A stretch of 64,000 bases of DNA from Dehalococcoidia bacterium UBA2991. Lineage in GTDB: Bacteria; Chloroflexota; Dehalococcoidia; Tepidiformales; Tepidiformaceae. The stretch is from positions 85,456 to 149,455 of the forward strand of contig DEAD01000016.1 in the NCBI GenBank assembly GCA_002346645.1, given 5' to 3'. The notes under the pieces are model-generated. The model saw only the letters and a program-made list of their open reading frames with translations. It had not been told where the DNA came from and ran no database searches. The position numbers and the translations under genes were made by a program. Shown here one piece after another: positions 51,283 through 59,485 of this stretch. Numbering within the stretch: the stretch's first letter is position 1; each line of letters begins with the position of its first letter.

Positions 51283-52419
51283 TTACTCGTTGGTCATGAT
51301 GATCGTGCCCGATGCCATGAACATTCCTCCTACCCCATGGCAGACGCTGATTTTTGCATCGGGTACCTGGGCAGGTGCAGTGCCTCGCATCTGGCGGACG
51401 CTCTCCTGTAGGGCGTACATGCCGTACATACCTGAGTGCATGTAGCTAAGGCCTCCCCCATTTGTATTGACAGGTAGGGTGCCTCCAGGAGCTGTGTTGC
51501 GGGCTTCGATGAATGATCCAGCTTCACCTCGTCCCACGAAACCGAGATCTTCGAGGCCATAAAGGGGTAGGTGGGCAAAGGCGTCGTAGATCATCACATG
51601 GTCTACCTCATCGTGTGTAATGCCTGCCTCCCCGAACGCTTTACTGCCAGCTACGCGGAAGGCACGTGAAGTGGTCATGTCCTCCATTTGACTGATCATT
51701 GGGGTTTCAACGCTTTCCCCGGTTCCGAGTAGGTAAACGGGTTTGGTGGGGAAGTCACGGGCCCGCTCCTTCGAAACCAGGATTAGAGCCCCGCCCCCGT
51801 CTGTTACAAGGCAACACTGCAGGAGACGGAAGGGGTATGCAATCATGCGTGAGTTCAGCACATCCTCAACCGTAATTGGGTCTTTGAAGGTTGAGCGAGG
51901 ATTGAGTGCTGCCCATTCGCGCTGTACTACTGATACAGAGGCAAGCTGTTCATGTGTCAGGCCGGTTTCTTTCATGTAACGAAGTACGCCTAGCGTGAAC
52001 ATTGAGGGTGGTCCGCTTAGTCCATAGGGCGCCTCGTATTGACCTGCAAGAGAGGCTGGTGCCGCAGCGTAGCGACCACTGCCAACACGAGAGCGACCGC
52101 TTTCACCGTGTGTAACTAGTGCAACGTCGCATAGTCCTTCGTTGATAGCCGCGGCTGCATGTCGAACGTGCAACATAAACGAGCAGCCACCTACGGCTGT
52201 GCCGTCTACCCATGTTGGAGTAATCCCCAGGTAGTGGGCGATATTAGCGGGAGTTTCTCCTGCTGTGGCAACGCCGTCTATTTCGCCGGGACTGATGCCG
52301 CAGTCCTGCATGGCATTCAGGGCCGCGTCTGCGTGAAGTTGGATCTGGGAAAGGCCGGGAATGCGCCCGAGATCGGTGGTCTCGGCCGCTCCGACAATGG
52401 CAACAGAACGGGGCTCCAT
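51283..52419 (-). CDS. Thiolase-like protein (SCP-x type, works with DUF35 partner)
   Basis: 378 residues. SVAIVGAAETTDLGRIPGLSQIQLHADAALNAMQDCG in parts, the candidate catalytic Cys in VGGCSFMLHVRHAAAAINEGLCDVALVTHGESG in parts, and the C-terminal signature NTNGGGLSYMHSGMYGMYAL, then ISVCHGVGGMFMASGTII. It is a nondecarboxylating SCP2-type thiolase. These usually form a complex with a Zn-ribbon/OB-fold DUF35 protein, encoded two bases upstream. Confidence 0.88.
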   Translation of the reverse strand: MEPRSVAIVGAAETTDLGRIPGLSQIQLHADAALNAMQDCGISPGEIDGVATAGETPANIAHYLGITPTWVDGTAVGGCSFMLHVRHAAAAINEGLCDVALVTHGESGRSRVGSGRYAAAPASLAGQYEAPYGLSGPPSMFTLGVLRYMKETGLTHEQLASVSVVQREWAALNPRSTFKDPITVEDVLNSRMIAYPFRLLQCCLVTDGGGALILVSKERARDFPTKPVYLLGTGESVETPMISQMEDMTTSRAFRVAGSKAFGEAGITHDEVDHVMIYDAFAHLPLYGLEDLGFVGRGEAGSFIEARNTAPGGTLPVNTNGGGLSYMHSGMYGMYALQESVRQMRGTAPAQVPDAKISVCHGVGGMFMASGTIIMTNE

Positions 52420-52421
52420 GG

Positions 52422-52835
52422 CTAACCTCCCACTGGCCGAAACTTCGGCAGCGATATCTCGTCGGTAATGGGTGTAAACGCAACCTCAAGGGGCATGTCG
52501 AGTACGAGTGCTTCGGGTGTCTGCTCGCAATCAATGATGTTGCTCATCATGCGGGGTCCCTCATCCAGTTCGACAATGGCAATGGCGTGTGGGTCGGGAC
52601 CGAAGCCGCGTGGTGGGCGGTGGTTGATGACATAGCTATAAAGCTTGGCCCGACCACTGGCAGTGAAGCTGGAGACCGAGCGGGAGGCACAACCGGGGCA
52701 AAATGGGCGAGGGGGAAAAATGACGTTCTTGCAGTCATCACATTGCTGCAGGCGAAGCTCCCCTCGCTTCGCCCCATCCCAGAAGTCTTCGGTCTCTGGT
52801 GTGGGTTCGGGAACCGGCCCTTCATAATCAGCCAT
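52422..52835 (-). CDS. Zn-ribbon/OB-fold protein (DUF35), thiolase partner
   Basis: 137 residues from ATG 52835. FWDGAKRGELRLQQCDDCKNVIFPPRPFCPGC in parts is the rubredoxin-like Zn ribbon (two CxxC pairs), followed by an OB-fold with GRAKLYSYVINHRPPRGFGPDPHAIAIVELDEGPRM in parts. It channels CoA ester substrates in complex with the thiolase just downstream. Confidence 0.9.
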   Translation of the reverse strand: MADYEGPVPEPTPETEDFWDGAKRGELRLQQCDDCKNVIFPPRPFCPGCASRSVSSFTASGRAKLYSYVINHRPPRGFGPDPHAIAIVELDEGPRMMSNIIDCEQTPEALVLDMPLEVAFTPITDEISLPKFRPVGG

Positions 52836-52949
52836 GAACGAACCGCCTTTCGCGGGGTTTAGCGCATATTGGCGCACGCGTCAGCGCATCCTACGAGCTT
52901 CACCGGGAACGTGGGAGCGAGATCCCGTAGAGGTGGGATTGGAAGAGGC

Positions 52950-53636
52950 CTAAGTTTTTTTGGTGGAGACTCCGTAATCGCATACCCAAACGCGGCGCGC
53001 CACCTGCGTGCCAATCAAGATCTCCCGAGCATCAATGTCGATAGTGACCGTCCCTCGGTAGGGCTCCGAGGATGTTAACTGTGCTACCGCACCGGGGCGG
53101 ATACCCTCGGTGTCGAAGAACTGGAGCAACAGTTCGTCCTCTTCAAAGACACGTTCAATTTCTACGGTATTTCCTTCGGGTACATCTGCCAGTGTGGTCA
53201 TTGAAAGGTCTCCGGCATTAGCCAAGCCTGGAATCGGGTACCCGAAGGGGCTTCGGAGGGGATTATTCAGCGTCTCAATGAGGTGCGGTTCCGTAATGTC
53301 TGAGATGCCATGCTCCAACAGATGAGCTTCTTCATAAGCTCTCCACCACGGCACTTTCAGGACCCTGGTTAGTAGGCATTCGGCGAGGCGATGTCGCCGA
53401 ACCATTTCTTCTGCTCGTCTCAAGCCTTCCGGTGTTAGCTCGATAATTTTGCGTCGATCGATAGAAACGAGGTTGTCGCGCTGTAAGCGTTTTAGCATCC
53501 CTGCTACTGACGGAGGCGTAACTCCGAGACGGTCGGCCAGACGCACGGCGATGACATTTTCGCCTTCGTCATGATGGAGACGATAGATTGCGCTCAGATA
53601 GTCGTCGCTTGCGACATTGATGACTTGTTTTGGCAT
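52950..53636 (-). CDS. DtxR/MntR-family metal-dependent regulator
   Basis: 228 residues from ATG 53636. DDYLSAIYRLHHDEGENVIAVRLADRLGVTPPSVAGMLKRLQRDNLVSID in parts is the DtxR winged helix; the second domain carries metal ligands (EEMVRRHRLAECLLTRVL; EEAHLLEHGIS, E-x-x-H-L-x-E-H; C in ECLL), and the C-terminal FeoA/SH3-like domain is NTVEIERVFEEDELLLQFFDTEGIRPG in parts. It represses iron or manganese genes when metal is bound. It is divergent from the ferritin-like gene (110-base gap), which may be its target. Confidence 0.9.
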   Translation of the reverse strand: MPKQVINVASDDYLSAIYRLHHDEGENVIAVRLADRLGVTPPSVAGMLKRLQRDNLVSIDRRKIIELTPEGLRRAEEMVRRHRLAECLLTRVLKVPWWRAYEEAHLLEHGISDITEPHLIETLNNPLRSPFGYPIPGLANAGDLSMTTLADVPEGNTVEIERVFEEDELLLQFFDTEGIRPGAVAQLTSSEPYRGTVTIDIDAREILIGTQVARRVWVCDYGVSTKKT

Positions 53637-53748
53637 CACCCTGATGGTGCCATGCTTCGCGGCTGTTGTCTTGACCTTATGCCCCTTCTATTCGTGTGTG
53701 AGCGGCCGTACACTCCAGGGCGAATAGCTCTCTGCGAGGGGGGAATCC

Positions 53749-54783
53749 ATGGGCGCAGCGCCAGAGACTCCCCGGCTTGATCTGTCTTGGTTAGACCTCT
53801 ATGGGGATTCCGCTTCGGCCGAGCTAACCAAGAAAGGTCTCACACTCGACGCCATTGACATTGGTCGATACGGTTCTCGTAACGATCTTCCGCGGGACAT
53901 GACCCCCCGATTGCGTGGTGCCGTTTCTCGTGAGGATGCTGGTCGGCAGGGCTTGACCTACCAGACTAAGGGCGATGTCTGGGCAGACCAGTGTCGTTCC
54001 CTCTATGAGGAAGCGATTCAGAGGCAGTGGTCTTCTGCGCGGGACATCCCCTGGTATACGCTGAAAGAGCTTCCTGACGAGAAGGAACGTGCTATGTGTC
54101 AGGTTGCCACCATGCTTGCCGAGGTTGAGTTCATTGCTGCCGATGTGCCTGGTCAGTGGTTACCAGCCATCAGTGGCGATGAGTTTGAGGTTGGTCTCTT
54201 CCTCATGTCCCAGATCATGGACGAATCGCGTCACGCTGATGTGTTTCGTAAGCGTGCCCTTGCTAATGGGGGAGGCCTACTGAAACAGGGCGCTGGTCTT
54301 GGCCTCCGGAATTTACTTGAGGCACAGGACTTCACCGAGATGTCTGTGTTAATGCATGTTCAAGCGGAGGGCTTTGTTCAGTCGATGTTCCGTATGGGAG
54401 AGCTTATTGGGCCCACGCAGGCAGATAAGCGCATCTTTCGTATGGCTGGTCAGGATGAGTCGCGCCACCTTGCCTTCGGTGTGATGCATCTCAAGCACAT
54501 CCTTGCTGAGACACCTGAACGCCGTGAGGAGATACACCACTATCTCGATAAGGCTGAGGAGACTTCTGCTGGTGGAGGAAGCGGCGACATTACTTTTCCG
54601 CCGGTTTTCGAGTCGCTCTGCATCCTTCTTGGTGGAGGCAAGGAGCACTTTGACGAGGGGGTGGCTAAGTTTCTGCTTCTTCGCCGCCGCCAGGTGAAGG
54701 AGTATCTCCACCGCCTCGAGGTTGCTGGGCTCGGTGACCGCCAAGAGCGCCTGGGCCCAGCCCTCGCTCAATTTGCTAATTAG
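53749..54783 (+). CDS. Ferritin-like diiron protein (putative oxygenase)
   Basis: 344 residues, ATG with GGGGGG upstream. Helical bundle with the diiron pattern E - ExxH - E - ExxH: E125/E127 in LAEVEFIAAD, E159/H162 in MDESRHADVF, E207 in HVQAEGFVQS, E237/H240 in QDESRHLAFG. This is the ligand set of ribonucleotide-reductase-R2-like and AurF-like oxygenases. The N-terminal 100 residues are less conserved. It probably activates dioxygen on a substrate or stores iron. Its partner follows four bases later. Confidence 0.82.
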   Translation: MGAAPETPRLDLSWLDLYGDSASAELTKKGLTLDAIDIGRYGSRNDLPRDMTPRLRGAVSREDAGRQGLTYQTKGDVWADQCRSLYEEAIQRQWSSARDIPWYTLKELPDEKERAMCQVATMLAEVEFIAADVPGQWLPAISGDEFEVGLFLMSQIMDESRHADVFRKRALANGGGLLKQGAGLGLRNLLEAQDFTEMSVLMHVQAEGFVQSMFRMGELIGPTQADKRIFRMAGQDESRHLAFGVMHLKHILAETPERREEIHHYLDKAEETSAGGGSGDITFPPVFESLCILLGGGKEHFDEGVAKFLLLRRRQVKEYLHRLEVAGLGDRQERLGPALAQFAN

Positions 54784-54787
54784 CGCA

Positions 54788-55984
54788 ATGGCTGAAGATC
54801 CTGTCCCCTCTTCAGGACTTATCACCGATGGGATGCGTGCTGCTGCTAAGGCTCTCAATTGGGAAGTAGGTCTTCTCGACCGGGCTCTCGATTATGGATA
54901 TAGCGTGCATACCCTCATTAGCGCGCTTGGGGCAAATCTCACGACCGAACAGGCTACCGGCTTCCTTGATCACGAACCCTTTAAGCCCAGTCTGGCTTGG
55001 ATGGATGCTCCTACAGAGTGGGGGGTGCGGGCTACTCAGGCTGACCCGGTAATGGGCCTCACTCTGGGCGACATCATGGTGGGTTCTTATGGTGAGGTTC
55101 CCGACCTTTGGACTGATCGTACGGAGATTGCTAGAGGTTCTAGTCCCACCCCTGGCCAAGAAGACATGGGGTATACCATTTTCGAGAAGGCCGTTGTTTG
55201 GGCGCCTTCCGTTGCTGACCTTTACGAGTGGGCTATTCGCGATCGCTGGGCGCCTGCAACTGATCTTGGCTGGGGTAGCCTTGAGGCTCTTCCTGGTGAT
55301 GTTGAGCACGCCATTTGTCAGGTGATGACGGAATACAGCGAGCGCGCTTACGCGGAGGCAACCGTTCTCGGCAGGTGGTTGCCCCAGATTAGCTATGGCT
55401 TTATCGAGATGAAGCTCTTTATGGGGAGCGTTATCTATGACCTGGGACGTCACGCTGAGGCCTTTCGTAAACGCGCCCTTGCGAATGGTGGCGGGCTTGG
55501 TCTGCAGGCTCCCACTGACCTAATTCGTGGTGCTCGTGAAGCTCGCACCTTTTCTGAGTTAATGACCTACCTGTTCCTCCAAGATAGCGCTTTCTATACT
55601 TTTTTCCGTTTTGCTGGCGAATTGGCCCAGAACCAACTCGAAAGCGATCTCTATGCTCTAGTTGCCAACGACCGGAAGCGGTTGCTCGACTATCAGGTTG
55701 AGCGGCTGGAGTCCTATTTGGAGGCGATGCCCGACCGCCGTGAGGAGCAGCAACGCTATATGCATAAGGCCGAGGTGCGTCTTGCTCGAGAATGGGACGA
55801 CCCGGCTGTGCGAGAACCGTTGGTTTTGCTTTTAGGTGGTGGTCGCAACCAAGATGGGGGGGGAGAAAAGGCCCTTCATGCTCTACGTCGCCGTCAAGTG
55901 GAGGAGTACCTTGCTCATCTAGATAGAGTTGGCTTTATCCGTAACCGCCTTCACTCTGGACTCGCTGCATACCTAGAGGATTAG
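54788..55984 (+). CDS. Ferritin-like paralog with degenerate iron site
   Basis: 398 residues from ATG 54788. It aligns with the preceding protein throughout the core: YEWAIRDRWAPATDLGW, FRKRALANGGGL, YMHKAE and RRRQVEEYL all have near-identical counterparts. But the iron ligands are lost: E159 becomes L219 (DLGRH keeps H222), E207 becomes S267 (QDSAF), and E237/H240 become R296/L299 (NDRKRL). Only one first-helix Glu (E185) and one His survive. It is thus a pseudoenzyme, most likely the noncatalytic subunit of a heterodimer. N-terminus longer by about 60 residues. Confidence 0.85.
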   Translation: MAEDPVPSSGLITDGMRAAAKALNWEVGLLDRALDYGYSVHTLISALGANLTTEQATGFLDHEPFKPSLAWMDAPTEWGVRATQADPVMGLTLGDIMVGSYGEVPDLWTDRTEIARGSSPTPGQEDMGYTIFEKAVVWAPSVADLYEWAIRDRWAPATDLGWGSLEALPGDVEHAICQVMTEYSERAYAEATVLGRWLPQISYGFIEMKLFMGSVIYDLGRHAEAFRKRALANGGGLGLQAPTDLIRGAREARTFSELMTYLFLQDSAFYTFFRFAGELAQNQLESDLYALVANDRKRLLDYQVERLESYLEAMPDRREEQQRYMHKAEVRLAREWDDPAVREPLVLLLGGGRNQDGGGEKALHALRRRQVEEYLAHLDRVGFIRNRLHSGLAAYLED

Positions 55985-56030
55985 AAAAGGACTCACTCGT
56001 ATCCCCATTTGCTAGAAGGATTGTGCCTGT

Positions 56031-57458
56031 TTAGCCCTTAACCAACACTTCAAGTGCTGCACGCACGACCTTTGGGCTCGTTCCGATTGCAAATAGGACC
56101 TCGCGGCCTAGCGGTTCCAGCAGGCCAACCACGCGACCGTTCTCCCAGGTTCCCAGGATGCAGTTTTCTTCTGCCAATATTTCTGCGTGCCTCGCCGTTG
56201 CTGCGTAATGCTCCTTTGTAAACTCAGCGGCCTCTTTTTCGTCCTCAAATCGCACACGGACGATAAGGACTTGCTCCTCGTTTCCTTTCTCAAAAAGTGC
56301 ATACCGATCCCCGACCCAGCCTTCAGCAGCCCGGATAGCCCGTTCAACTCTTGGAAATTCTTCAGTGTTCAAGTAGTAAGGAGTATCCGTGGCAAGCAGG
56401 TAATTCTGCAGTTGAAATTCTCCTAATGAGCCCAATAGGCCCATTTGCCATTCAGGCCCAAGGCTGGCCTGAATGTCGTGCTCTGGAAAGGAACCTAGTG
56501 AGTTGGATTCAGGGATCCAATCTGTATCCATTAATTCTGGGTGGAGGATCATGCTTGTAGCTGAGGGTGGGTCAGTGAGAAACGCATTGAGAGCATCTAC
56601 TCCTCTACTCTGAATCACGACGTGGGCCCATTCAGCTCCCGTTGTGTAGGGAAAGTAGAGCTCCCGGATGATGGGGGAGGGAAGATCGGAAATATGAGAG
56701 GAATTGGTTCCTAGGAACAGGAATGTGCTTGCTACTGGCGCTGCTAGGTGGTGGATCTGGCTGGAGTGATTGGAGTGAACAACGGCATCTCCTTCCACAA
56801 CCGATGTGAAGGCTAAAGTGGCATCAAGGTCAAATGTGATTGCCGAGATGGTACTCCCAAGGTCGAAGTGGTAGTCCTGTATTGCGTGAATAATCTCGTG
56901 CACCAGAGTCTCTTGCTGTTTACGCGAAAGGTCCTCCAAGCCGACTTCCTCTCGCTGGGTAACGACCCAAAGAGTCTTGTGCTCGATCGAATAAAAACCG
57001 AGTACAGAGTCCAGCATTGAGATAGTGATGTCCCAAAGATTTTGGTCTGCGCTCAGGTAGCCGAGGAGGCGATAGAGCTTCGTTGTCTCCTCCATCTCGA
57101 AAAGGTCCCTTTCGGTGATTAGGGCCGTATAGACATCGCGCAGGTCTCGCCTAGCAACCGTTAGGGCACGGAGGTTGGGGGGTGACTGCAGGCCACGAAT
57201 TTCTTCGACATGGGCCAAAATCCTCTGAACCTTTTCCGGGATGGAGGATGGCTGCCTAGTTGGTGTGACAGACGAATTAGTTGGTGCAGCAGAACTTTTT
57301 GATGGTCTAGGAGTCGAATTGGAAGCTGGTGAAGAGTTATTGGTGGGGGAAGGTGAGGGTTGAGAGCTCCCCTCTTCCCCTACGCATGCCGCGATGGTGG
57401 ACGCTAGGAGAAGCGATATAAAGAAGAGAGCAGTCGTGCGGCTCAAACTTATTTCCAT
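56031..57458 (-). CDS. Lipoprotein zinc metallopeptidase-like (HExxH)
   Basis: 475 residues from ATG 57458; frames to 57506 would run into the tRNA-Glu gene. Type II signal TTALFFISLLLASTIAAC (lipobox A-A-C), then a Ser/Pro/Thr-rich linker (about 20-80) and a helical domain with HVEEIRGLQSPPNLRALTV in parts, and the zinc site RKQQETLVHEIIHAIQDYHFDL (HExxH, about 185-205). The C-terminal half includes VVIQSRGVDALNAFLTDPPS. Exported zincin of the type frequent in Chloroflexota surface proteomes. Confidence 0.78.
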   Translation of the reverse strand: MEISLSRTTALFFISLLLASTIAACVGEEGSSQPSPSPTNNSSPASNSTPRPSKSSAAPTNSSVTPTRQPSSIPEKVQRILAHVEEIRGLQSPPNLRALTVARRDLRDVYTALITERDLFEMEETTKLYRLLGYLSADQNLWDITISMLDSVLGFYSIEHKTLWVVTQREEVGLEDLSRKQQETLVHEIIHAIQDYHFDLGSTISAITFDLDATLAFTSVVEGDAVVHSNHSSQIHHLAAPVASTFLFLGTNSSHISDLPSPIIRELYFPYTTGAEWAHVVIQSRGVDALNAFLTDPPSATSMILHPELMDTDWIPESNSLGSFPEHDIQASLGPEWQMGLLGSLGEFQLQNYLLATDTPYYLNTEEFPRVERAIRAAEGWVGDRYALFEKGNEEQVLIVRVRFEDEKEAAEFTKEHYAATARHAEILAEENCILGTWENGRVVGLLEPLGREVLFAIGTSPKVVRAALEVLVKG

Positions 57459-57499
57459 TCTTGCCCCGTGGCGCGCGGCTGCGCTAGATTGAAGGCGGA

Positions 57500-57576
57500 G
57501 GCGCATTCGTCTAGCGGCCTAGGACACCGCCCTCTCAAGGCGGAGATCAGGGGTTCGAATCCCCTATGCGCTACCA
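57500..57576 (+). tRNA. tRNA-Glu(CTC)
   Basis: Acceptor GGCGCAT ... ATGCGCT, D arm GTCTAGCGGCCTAGGAC, anticodon arm CCGCC-CTCTCAA-GGCGG (anticodon CTC), T arm AGGGG-TTCGAAT-CCCCT, discriminator A, encoded CCA. All acceptor pairs match except position 1-72, which is G-U. The composition break of the window lies exactly behind this gene. Confidence 0.93.
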
Positions 57577-57597
57577 ATAATAGGCAGGTAGTATCGT

Positions 57598-58416
57598 TTG
57601 ATTACATTTCAAGAAAAACTTATAACAGCAGCCACTACTAACCGGTCTTTAGTTTGCGTAGGATTGGATATAGACACTTCTAGGATCCCTTGTTCTGATC
57701 CATTGGAATTTTGTAGACAAATAATTGATGCTACTTCAGAATTTGTTTGTAGCTATAAACCTAATTTAGCCTTCTTTGAAATGATGGGTACAGAGGGGTG
57801 GGCATTATTGGATCAGGTTATCAAGATGGTTCCGCCAGAAATACCTGTGATTGGAGATGGTAAGATCGGTGATATAGGATCAACTGCCTCGGCGTATGCA
57901 AAAGCCCTATTTGAGAAATTGGATTTCGATGCTGTTACTATTAATCCATATATGGGACAGGATTCAGTAGAACCGTTTATTGCGTATCCAGAGAAAGGGA
58001 TATTTATCTTGTGCAAAACCTCCAATCAAGGTTCTGAGGACTTTCAAGACTTGATTACGTCAACAGGTAAACCCCTTTATATGGTAGTAGCAGAAAAAGC
58101 GCAGGAGTGGAATAGAAATGATAATATTGGTCTTGTCGTTGGTGCCACATATCCTGAGGAACTGAAAAGAATACGTTATTCTTGCCCGGATATGCCGATT
58201 CTTATTCCTGGTATCGGAGTTCAAGGAGGGACTTTAAATGAAGCGGTGCAGTTTGGCTCTGATAAATCTGGTAGGGGTGCGATAATAAATTCCTCAAGGG
58301 CTATATTATACGCATCTGCTGGACCAGACTTTGCTGAATCAGCTAGAGAGGCTGCTCGTTCACTGAGAGATCAGATCAATTCTGTTCTTCATGAGAACAA
58401 TTATGATTGGAGTTGA
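57598..58416 (+). CDS. pyrF: Orotidine-5'-phosphate decarboxylase, type 2
   Basis: 272 residues from TTG 57598. LVCVGLDIDTSRI, KPNLAFFEMMGTEGW, catalytic tetrad region IPVIGDGKIGDIGSTASAYAKA (K-x-x-D; the family's usual Arg in DxKRGD is Ile), DAVTINPYMGQDSVEPFI, LVVGATYPEELKRIR and ILIPGIGVQGG. Last step of UMP synthesis. Codon usage is AT-rich, unlike all genes before 57500. Confidence 0.9.
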   Translation: MITFQEKLITAATTNRSLVCVGLDIDTSRIPCSDPLEFCRQIIDATSEFVCSYKPNLAFFEMMGTEGWALLDQVIKMVPPEIPVIGDGKIGDIGSTASAYAKALFEKLDFDAVTINPYMGQDSVEPFIAYPEKGIFILCKTSNQGSEDFQDLITSTGKPLYMVVAEKAQEWNRNDNIGLVVGATYPEELKRIRYSCPDMPILIPGIGVQGGTLNEAVQFGSDKSGRGAIINSSRAILYASAGPDFAESAREAARSLRDQINSVLHENNYDWS

Positions 58417-58473
58417 TCCCTATTGTTGTCACCCGCCACATTTATTGTTTTCTTGTACGATGCATCAGTAAAT

Positions 58474-58502
58474 TTGACCTAGAAAATACAAGGGACTATT
58501 AT
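58474..58502 (+). promoter_or_regulatory. Sigma-70-type promoter
   Basis: TTGACC (58474-58479), exactly 17 bases, TATTAT (58497-58502), about 32 bases before the start of the bifunctional-nuclease gene. It fits the consensus TTGACA-N17-TATAAT with two mismatches in all. Confidence 0.7.
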
Positions 58503-58533
58503 GAGCGTATAAGCTTCCTGAGAGGTGATTTGG

Positions 58534-59085
58534 GTGTTTGAATTAACCATAGATAGTATTAGAGTTAGCCTGATGAATTACCAAAGGGTAGTCATCCTCA
58601 AGGAGAAGGATGCTAATCGTTATTTACCTATTTGGATTGGACCAGCGGAGGCGGATGCGATAGCAGTCAAATTGCAAGATGTATCTGTGCCGAGGCCTCT
58701 GACTCATGATTTGTTGTCAGCGGCTATTACAACTCTTGGAGGGGATGTGAATCATATCCTTCTATCTGATCTTGAAAACGATACCTTTTATGCTAAGGTC
58801 GTTTTGAAGGCTAGTGATGAGACTATTCAACTGGACGCACGTCCTAGTGATGCGATAGCCTTGGCCGTTCGAGCCAAAGTACCTATATTTGTTGAGGAAT
58901 CTGTGTTGGAGAAAGCTGGGGTGATTCTTGATAAAGAATCAGCCGAACAGTCTTCCTTGCAGCTGGATCAAGAAGATTTAGGAACAGTCAAAACCCAGGG
59001 TAAGGAATTGAATACTGAGGAGCTTAGTAAGCTCTCGGCATTTAAAGACTTTGTCGACACCCTTGACTTAGAGGGACTGGAATAA
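58534..59085 (+). CDS. Bifunctional nuclease family protein (DUF151)
   Basis: 183 residues from GTG 58534, chosen because AGAGG ends 8 bases upstream; GTG 58525 is too close to it. DSIRVSLMNYQRVVILKEKDANRYLPIWIGPAEADAIAVKLQ in parts is the DUF151 core, then DARPSDAIALAVRAKVPIFVEESV. The C-terminal 45 residues carry a UvrB/UvrC-like acidic tail (LSKLSAFKDFVDTLDLEGLE). Proposed role in DNA/RNA cleavage or regulation; poorly known. Confidence 0.85.
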   Translation: MFELTIDSIRVSLMNYQRVVILKEKDANRYLPIWIGPAEADAIAVKLQDVSVPRPLTHDLLSAAITTLGGDVNHILLSDLENDTFYAKVVLKASDETIQLDARPSDAIALAVRAKVPIFVEESVLEKAGVILDKESAEQSSLQLDQEDLGTVKTQGKELNTEELSKLSAFKDFVDTLDLEGLE

Positions 59086-59196
59086 CATCAGTGGTATTTA
59101 GGAGATACTAATACAGGGTTCTTTGGAACTCATAATAGCTATCTTAAGTCTTTTACATGTAAGCTTATCAATCGAAGAAATTGATCAATAATAGTG

Positions 59197-59226
59197 TTGA
59201 CGGAATTCGTAATCTGATGTTAATAT
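59197..59226 (+). promoter_or_regulatory. Sigma-70-type promoter of the atp operon
   Basis: TTGACG (59197-59202), 18 bases, TAATAT (59221-59226), 18 bases before the atpZ/I start. Good spacing and -35. TTAATA one base earlier would give 17-base spacing. Confidence 0.65.
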
Positions 59227-59243
59227 TTCCCTAGGAGTTAGCC

Positions 59244-59450
59244 TTGGTTAATTGGGTTCGTGTAGTGCAATTCCTGATCCTTGGATGGTATGTTGGTTTT
59301 TGCATTGTGGGGGGCATAGCTTTAGGCGTGATTCTCGATGAGGAAATGGGCACTGGTCCTGTCTTGACTGTTGTAGGCCTTATCTCGGGAATAATTCTAG
59401 CCTTCTTTGGTTTATACAGGATGGTCAGGTCAATCGCTTTTAAAGATTAG
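59244..59450 (+). CDS. atpI: AtpZ/AtpI-like small membrane protein
   Basis: 68 residues from TTG 59244 with TAGGAG upstream. Two membrane helices (VVQFLILGWYVGFCIVGGIALGVIL; VLTVVGLISGIILAFFGLYRMV), with GxxLGxxLDxxxGTGPxLTxxG between, which is the AtpZ/AtpI pattern. Helps assemble the c-ring and import Mg2+. First gene of the atp operon. Confidence 0.82.
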   Translation: MVNWVRVVQFLILGWYVGFCIVGGIALGVILDEEMGTGPVLTVVGLISGIILAFFGLYRMVRSIAFKD

Positions 59451-59485
59451 TTTTTGGCTCGTATAATGATACAAATATTTCCATA

